A stretch of DNA of 64,000 nt, taken from NCBI GenBank assembly GCA_035515075.1, contig DATJBZ010000027.1, forward strand, positions 1-64,000, in the 5' to 3' direction. This document shows, piece after piece, positions 59,780-64,000 of this stretch. The stretch comes from Moheibacter sp035515075 (GTDB lineage: Bacteria; Bacteroidota; Bacteroidia; Flavobacteriales; Weeksellaceae). How positions within the stretch are numbered: the first letter of the stretch is position 1; each line of letters begins with the position of its first letter. A program made the position numbers and the translations under genes. The notes under the pieces are model-generated. The model searched no databases, was not told the origin of the DNA, and worked only from the letters and a program-made list of their open reading frames with translations.

Positions 59780-61894
59780 ATGAGAATAAGTTTACTTCCG
59801 ATAGCCTTTGTCGGCCTATTTTCTTTTGCCTATGCGCAAGTTGGAATCAACACAGATGCACCCAAAGCCACACTTGACATTTCTGCATCACCTCTGGATA
59901 ATGAAAAAACAGATGGCGTACTCATCCCGAAATTGACAGGAGATAATTTAAGAGCGAAAAATGAACTGTACAAAGAAGACCAACATGGCGCGTTACTTTA
60001 TGTAACCGAAGCAGATACCCAACCTGCGGATAAAACCGAAAATGTCACCAGTCCTGGTTTTTACTTTTATGACCATGGTTTAGAAAAATGGACAAAACTT
60101 GGTGAAGGCTCAGGCACAGCTAATCCCTCCAAAGTATGGATGACCCAAAAAGAGACAGAAACCGACATTCCAATTCCAGCAACTTCCACAGCAGAAAACA
60201 TATCGCATTTGGGACAATTGGCTATTGGCTTTGACGGAATCACTCAATATGAGTTTTCTGATGTAGAAGATACGCAATATGAGCTTAGTTATCCTTCCAA
60301 CTATGATTTGGATGTAGAAGGAAATTATCAAATTCGAAAAGAAATGCAAACTGATGCTGGAAAAGAATGGTTTACAGATGCGCTGACAAGTCTTGATGAA
60401 TATGAAAGCATGCTACTCAAACAAAATACAAACAACAAAGGAGAGCCTGATCGTTTGTTTAAAGGAACAAAAATGTACAACTCTCTACTAAACAACTCTT
60501 CTTCAAACAAAAGCACTACTGACAAAAACTATATTAAACTCAAAAGTTGGGGGCACTATCCTACACCAATTATTCCCTATATATCACTTATTTTACCTGA
60601 CATTGCCTTAGAAGCCAGACGCAACATTTCGATCAATTATGAAACGGGCAATAGCAACCTAACAAGGTACTTTGACTTTTCTGATGGCGTAAACAACTCC
60701 ACCACATTTGGGTATATTGAAGGAGGCATCAACCTTCAAACTCTAAAAATACCAGGGATTGGAGAGCCCAGTGGTGATTTGGCTTTATCTATGAGCCGAA
60801 TTTTCATCAATAAACCACAAGACAATGGCAATTACATTGAATTGACAAGCAGATCAATCATTGACGAAAACACCTTTGACACAGAGTCTTCACAAGTTTT
60901 GATCAAACACAATGGAATTCAACATGAACATACAAGTAACATTCATGGCAATAACTATACACGAGACACCTATACGTTTCCAAGAACAGTGGGGACAAAT
61001 GGACAAGTTTTGGCTTTAGACAATGTAAGTTTTTTTGCTGACTACAACCATACTTCAGGCAATTTGGTTTGGAAAGACCCTTTGCATGGTGGCAATATCT
61101 GGCGGATCCAAAACACCGAAACTCCTGCGGCTTCCAATACCGACAATATTTATTTGAATGGCAAGTTGGCCGTAGGTTTCACCCAAGATGATGAGGTTTC
61201 CCAAAAATCATTTGAAATAAAAGGCGACATCAAAGTACAGAATGAAAACAACGGCTACTATAACCTATTTGAAACCAACACGCCTTCTTTCCTTTCTGGT
61301 TTACCATCCATTCAGTTGTTAACCACTGAAAATACCGATATTTTTCAATCCGAAAAAATAAGCGGTATTCTCGCAGATCCCATCATATTTACCGCATTCA
61401 ATACCAATCCTTCTGCCAATTCAAGCACTGCAATTACTTTACAGGAAGGCAACTTTAGTTTATCAACAAGCGAGCAACCACAAGACGCTGGCTATTGGAT
61501 GTCACACACTTCAGGAGGTGTAAATGGTGTGTCTATGGCTTACCAAAAAAACAGTTTCCCACAAGGTACAGGCATAGATAAAAGAAGAGAAATTGCAGTT
61601 AATGACTATTCTGGCATTCGATTCCTGTTCATTGAAAAAGAAAAAAACATATCACAGGAAGGTTATTATTTTCCCTTAAACAGCGGAGAAAAAGGACAGG
61701 TATTAACCGTTGGTGACGCCACCCCAGGCAATTCTATGATAATTAATCAGTTGGTTTGGAAATATCCGGAAACCATCCCCATGCACAACATCCCAACTTA
61801 CGCAGATGACGCTGCAGCAGATGCAGATGCTAATCTGGAAAGCGGCTCATTGTATAAATTACAAGGCAGTCGTGCCGTGTATCAAAAACCTTAA
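59780..61894 (+). CDS. Large secreted tail-fibre-like protein
   Basis: This 704-residue protein has a signal peptide (FAYA-QVG) and then QVGINTDAPKATLDIS, the start shared by many Flavobacteriia secreted proteins that resemble phage tail-fibre heads. An internal duplication is visible: SKVWMTQKETETDIPIPATSTAENISHLGQLAIGF at about residue 115-150 matches GNIWRIQNTETPAASNTDNIYLNGKLAVGF at about 435-465. Likewise VGTNGQVLALDN...LVWKDP matches GEKGQVLTVGDA...LVWKYP near the C-terminus. It ends with GSLYKLQGSRAVYQKP, also typical of the family. It is probably cell-surface or secreted. The function is unknown. It is monocistronic with its own terminator. Confidence 0.75.
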   Translation: MRISLLPIAFVGLFSFAYAQVGINTDAPKATLDISASPLDNEKTDGVLIPKLTGDNLRAKNELYKEDQHGALLYVTEADTQPADKTENVTSPGFYFYDHGLEKWTKLGEGSGTANPSKVWMTQKETETDIPIPATSTAENISHLGQLAIGFDGITQYEFSDVEDTQYELSYPSNYDLDVEGNYQIRKEMQTDAGKEWFTDALTSLDEYESMLLKQNTNNKGEPDRLFKGTKMYNSLLNNSSSNKSTTDKNYIKLKSWGHYPTPIIPYISLILPDIALEARRNISINYETGNSNLTRYFDFSDGVNNSTTFGYIEGGINLQTLKIPGIGEPSGDLALSMSRIFINKPQDNGNYIELTSRSIIDENTFDTESSQVLIKHNGIQHEHTSNIHGNNYTRDTYTFPRTVGTNGQVLALDNVSFFADYNHTSGNLVWKDPLHGGNIWRIQNTETPAASNTDNIYLNGKLAVGFTQDDEVSQKSFEIKGDIKVQNENNGYYNLFETNTPSFLSGLPSIQLLTTENTDIFQSEKISGILADPIIFTAFNTNPSANSSTAITLQEGNFSLSTSEQPQDAGYWMSHTSGGVNGVSMAYQKNSFPQGTGIDKRREIAVNDYSGIRFLFIEKEKNISQEGYYFPLNSGEKGQVLTVGDATPGNSMIINQLVWKYPETIPMHNIPTYADDAAADADANLESGSLYKLQGSRAVYQKP

Positions 61895-61920
61895 GACCAA
61901 TACTTTCAATCTTTGAAAAC

Positions 61921-61961
61921 AAGCCAACTTGTGACGAATTCATCCTGAGTTGGCTTTTTTT
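61921..61961 (+). terminator. Terminator after the tail-fibre-like gene
   Basis: AAGCCAACT (61921-61929) and AGTTGGCTT (61948-61956) pair, followed by T to 61961. Confidence 0.85.
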
Positions 61962-62003
61962 GTTAAAAAAACACTCCAGCATTCCATTGCACAAGATTTT
62001 CTG

Positions 62004-62462
62004 TCACAAAACATAAGCAGTTTCATTCTTGACCTCATTGATCACGAAAATGCTGTGGGTATTGCCAATGCTGGGAATCGTCGTCAATTTTTTCAGCATG
62101 AATTCTCGGTAATCATCCATGTCATGAAACGTCATTTTTAGGATGTAATCATAATCGCCACTGATGTGATAACATTCATTGATTTCATGGATCAACGCAA
62201 TTTCCCGCTCAAAATCCGCAATGTTTTCTTGCGAATGACGGACCAAACGCACATGCGTGAAAACCATCAATTCTCTTCCCAACAATTTCCGATTGAGCAA
62301 TGCTGTATATTTTTCAATAACACCTGCTCTTTCCATCTTTTTGATGCGTTCATAAATTGCCGTAGCCGACAAATTCAATTGCAAAGACAATTGTTTGTGT
62401 GTGATTTTGGCATCTTCTTGCAATAAGTTCAACAAGCGAACATCCACAGTATCCATTTGCAT
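62004..62462 (-). CDS. Lrp/AsnC-family transcriptional regulator
   Basis: This 152-residue regulator has the N-terminal helix-turn-helix VRLLNLLQEDAKITHKQLSLQLNLSATAIYERIKKMERAGVI and a C-terminal RAM/ACT ligand domain (about 65-145). It is divergent from the PLP-dependent lyase gene, with 155 bases between the starts. The usual role of such a regulator is to control a neighbouring amino-acid enzyme in response to the amino acid. Leucine or methionine are plausible ligands. The effector is unproven. Confidence 0.88.
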   Translation of the reverse strand: MQMDTVDVRLLNLLQEDAKITHKQLSLQLNLSATAIYERIKKMERAGVIEKYTALLNRKLLGRELMVFTHVRLVRHSQENIADFEREIALIHEINECYHISGDYDYILKMTFHDMDDYREFMLKKLTTIPSIGNTHSIFVINEVKNETAYVL

Positions 62463-62617
62463 AAAAAGAATATTTTTAATTCAACCCATAAAAATATCCA
62501 TAATTTTAGAATAAAACACCAAATCATTTACCTTTCTCAAAGTTTTTACCTAAAAAACATGCTATCCATTGACTTTTACTCTTTAAATTACTTCTTTTGA
62601 TGAAATATACATTTATT

Positions 62618-63820
62618 ATGAAAACACATCAACCCGCAGATAAAATTCAAGATTTGCAGTTTTTTGGAGAATTTGGTGGTGTCAACCCATCGATTTCCGA
62701 CTCATCGACCTATACTTTTCTTTCCGCAAAAACCATGTTTGACACCTTTGAGGGCAATACCGATGGTTGTTATTTGTACACCCGTCACTCCTCGCCTACC
62801 AATTTGTATTTGGGCGAAGCTTTGGCGGCCATGGAAAACACAGAAGCTGCCAATGTAACCGCTTCGGGCATGGGCGCGATCACTTCAACCATTTTGCAAT
62901 TGTGTCAAAGTGGTGATGAAATTGTTTCAAGCCGAACGATTTATGGTGGAACTTATGCGTTCATGAAAAATTTCTTGCCAAAAATCAACATACACACTCG
63001 ATTTGTGGACATTACCAATTTGGAAGTGGTCGAAAAATCAATTACGCCAAACACCAAAATAATTTACTGCGAATCATTGAGCAACCCATTGTTGGAAGTA
63101 ACCGACATCAAAGCATTGGCGAAATTGGCCAAAAAACACAATTTAAAATTGGTGGTGGACAACACCTTTACGCCTTTGATTCTTTCACCTGAAAATTTAG
63201 GCGCAGATGTGACCATCCATAGTTTGACCAAATTCATCAATGGCAGCAGTGACGCTGTCGGCGGTGTGATTTGTGGTACCCAAGATTTCATCAATGCACT
63301 CAGAAATGTCAACGACGGCGCTTGCATGCTGTTGGGACCAACCATGGACAGTTTGCGCGCGGCGAGCATTTTAAAAAACATGCGGACCTTGCACATTCGG
63401 ATGAAACAACACAGCCACAATGCTTTATTTTTGGCAGAAGCTTTTGAAAAAGATGGATTAAAAGTCGTTTATCCTGGTTTGAGTAGCCATCCTGGACATG
63501 AATTGATGAAAGCAATTTACAATGCCAAGTACGGTTTTGGTGGCATGTTGACCTTGGACGTCGGTTCTTTGGAAAACGCCAATGCTTTGATGGAAATGAT
63601 GCAAAAAGAGAATTTAGGTTATTTGGCGGTGAGTTTAGGTTTTTACAAAACTTTGTTCAGCGCACCGGGCACTTCTACTTCAAGTGAAATTCCTTTGGAC
63701 GAACAAAAAGAAATGGGCTTGAGCGATGGTTTGATCAGGATCTCCATTGGTTTGGACGAAGATATCCAAAGAACTTACGACAAAATGAAAGATTGCATGC
63801 AACAATTGGGCATTCTTTAA
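62618..63820 (+). CDS. Cys/Met-metabolism PLP enzyme (methionine gamma-lyase/cystathionine lyase family)
   Basis: This 400-residue enzyme has the fold I PLP motifs TASGMGAITSTILQLCQSGDEI (phosphate site), YCESLSNP, VVDNTFTP (PLP Asp) and SLTKFINGSSD with the PLP lysine. YTRHSSPTNLYLGEAL corresponds to the tetramer-contact region. The family includes methionine gamma-lyase, cystathionine gamma-synthase and gamma-lyase, and the split is hard to settle from motifs alone. The divergent Lrp-type regulator and the SAM-II riboswitch downstream suggest a role in methionine supply or breakdown. I use the ATG at 62618. ATG 62600 is an alternative. Confidence 0.85.
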   Translation: MKTHQPADKIQDLQFFGEFGGVNPSISDSSTYTFLSAKTMFDTFEGNTDGCYLYTRHSSPTNLYLGEALAAMENTEAANVTASGMGAITSTILQLCQSGDEIVSSRTIYGGTYAFMKNFLPKINIHTRFVDITNLEVVEKSITPNTKIIYCESLSNPLLEVTDIKALAKLAKKHNLKLVVDNTFTPLILSPENLGADVTIHSLTKFINGSSDAVGGVICGTQDFINALRNVNDGACMLLGPTMDSLRAASILKNMRTLHIRMKQHSHNALFLAEAFEKDGLKVVYPGLSSHPGHELMKAIYNAKYGFGGMLTLDVGSLENANALMEMMQKENLGYLAVSLGFYKTLFSAPGTSTSSEIPLDEQKEMGLSDGLIRISIGLDEDIQRTYDKMKDCMQQLGIL

Positions 63821-63838
63821 TTTAAGACAAAAATCATT

Positions 63839-63868
63839 TTTGATTCTAAGGAAAAGCCCTTAGCTTTG
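63839..63868 (+). promoter_or_regulatory. Promoter of the SAM-II riboswitch transcript
   Basis: TTTG (63839-63842), an 18-base spacer and TAGCTTTG (63861-63868) are a full consensus match. The predicted start of transcription, about 63875, is just before the riboswitch. Confidence 0.78.
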
Positions 63869-63881
63869 CACCAACAAAAAT

Positions 63882-63934
63882 GAGAGAGGATGGATTTGTT
63901 CTGATTGCAACCTCGTTAAAAATTGCTAAAACAG
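63882..63934 (+). ncRNA. SAM-II type riboswitch
   Basis: The leader contains the conserved SAM-II blocks in order: GGATTTG (63892-63898), ATTGCAACC (63904-63912), CGTTAAAAA (63914-63922) and TTGCTAAAA (63923-63931). GAGG (63886-63889) can pair with CCTC (63911-63914) as P1. CTG (63901-63903) pairs with CAG (63932-63934) as the pseudoknot P2, where the founding example has CC/GG. It probably represses the downstream methionine-related gene when S-adenosylmethionine is high. Confidence 0.75.
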
Positions 63935-63964
63935 TTACTTTTCGGGCTTATTTGGTTTTCTCTC

Positions 63965-64000
63965 ATGACTAAATTTACAATTATGCCTTATTTATTTACC
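63965..64000 (+). CDS. SAM-II-controlled gene, 5' end only
   Basis: The ATG at 63965 opens a frame MTKFTIMPYLFT that leaves the window after 12 codons. A second in-frame ATG is at 63983. It is the first gene after the SAM-II riboswitch, so a methionine biosynthesis enzyme such as an O-acetylhomoserine sulfhydrylase, homoserine acetyltransferase or MetK is expected. The 12 codons are too few to identify it. Confidence 0.4.
   Translation, partial: MTKFTIMPYLFT

Overview
The window is a chromosomal segment of a member of the Bacteroidota, almost certainly class Flavobacteriia. The evidence is gldF/gldG gliding genes, a protein ending in a type IX secretion (T9SS) sorting domain, DUF5686, DUF6787, DUF4834 and DUF6263 family proteins, a fused NagZ/beta-lactamase, a long-form NusB, a near absence of Shine-Dalgarno sites, and many promoters of the Bacteroidota form TTTG-N(18-21)-TAnnTTTG. 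I cannot name the genus. No rRNA, tRNA, insertion sequence or CRISPR array was found.

Layout. 1-9.2 kb: a surface lipoprotein fragment, arginine decarboxylase speA, a thioredoxin-fold protein, a ferredoxin reductase, a DinB protein, an lpxK-purine nucleoside phosphorylase pair, three small Flavobacteriia proteins, rplS with its own promoter and terminator, thiamine pyrophosphokinase and a PduO-type cobalamin adenosyltransferase. 9.2-20.5 kb: the NagZ/beta-lactamase fusion, a low-GC toxin-antitoxin cassette between two 97-bp direct repeats, an Omp85 barrel protein, a DUF5686 protein, a short-chain dehydrogenase and an iron-siderophore type ABC importer (ATPase and permease). 20.5-28 kb: an HMA-AraC regulator with the copper ATPase CopA, exonuclease III, OsmC, PepD and a glycosyltransferase. 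28-39.6 kb: YfhO, DUF4834 and DUF6263 proteins, two amino-acid transporters, peptidase E, a flavin-binding stress protein, a T9SS cargo protein and an MsbA-like exporter. 39.7-51.2 kb: nusB-DUF1573-yajC-coaE-histidine kinase-response regulator, gldFG, a THUMP-like methyltransferase, a secreted propeller-like protein, a polyprenyl diphosphate synthase and a SMUG2-like glycosylase.

51.2-57.4 kb holds the most system-like region: a complete Bacteroidota curli (functional amyloid) locus. A divergent LuxR-type regulator faces six genes: a curlin with ten 22-residue repeats, a minor curlin, a CsgE carrying an N-terminal CsgH-like domain, CsgF, a CsgG pore lipoprotein with an added C-terminal beta-barrel, and a lipoprotein with a carboxypeptidase-regulatory domain and beta-propeller. 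A 20-bp hairpin between the two curlin genes could set subunit stoichiometry, and a palindrome upstream of the curlin promoter is a candidate operator.

57.4-64 kb: a kup potassium transporter broken by a frameshift, a 704-residue tail-fibre-like secreted protein, an Lrp/AsnC regulator divergent from a methionine gamma-lyase-family enzyme, and at the right edge a SAM-II type riboswitch with its promoter, followed by the first codons of a gene that runs out of the window.
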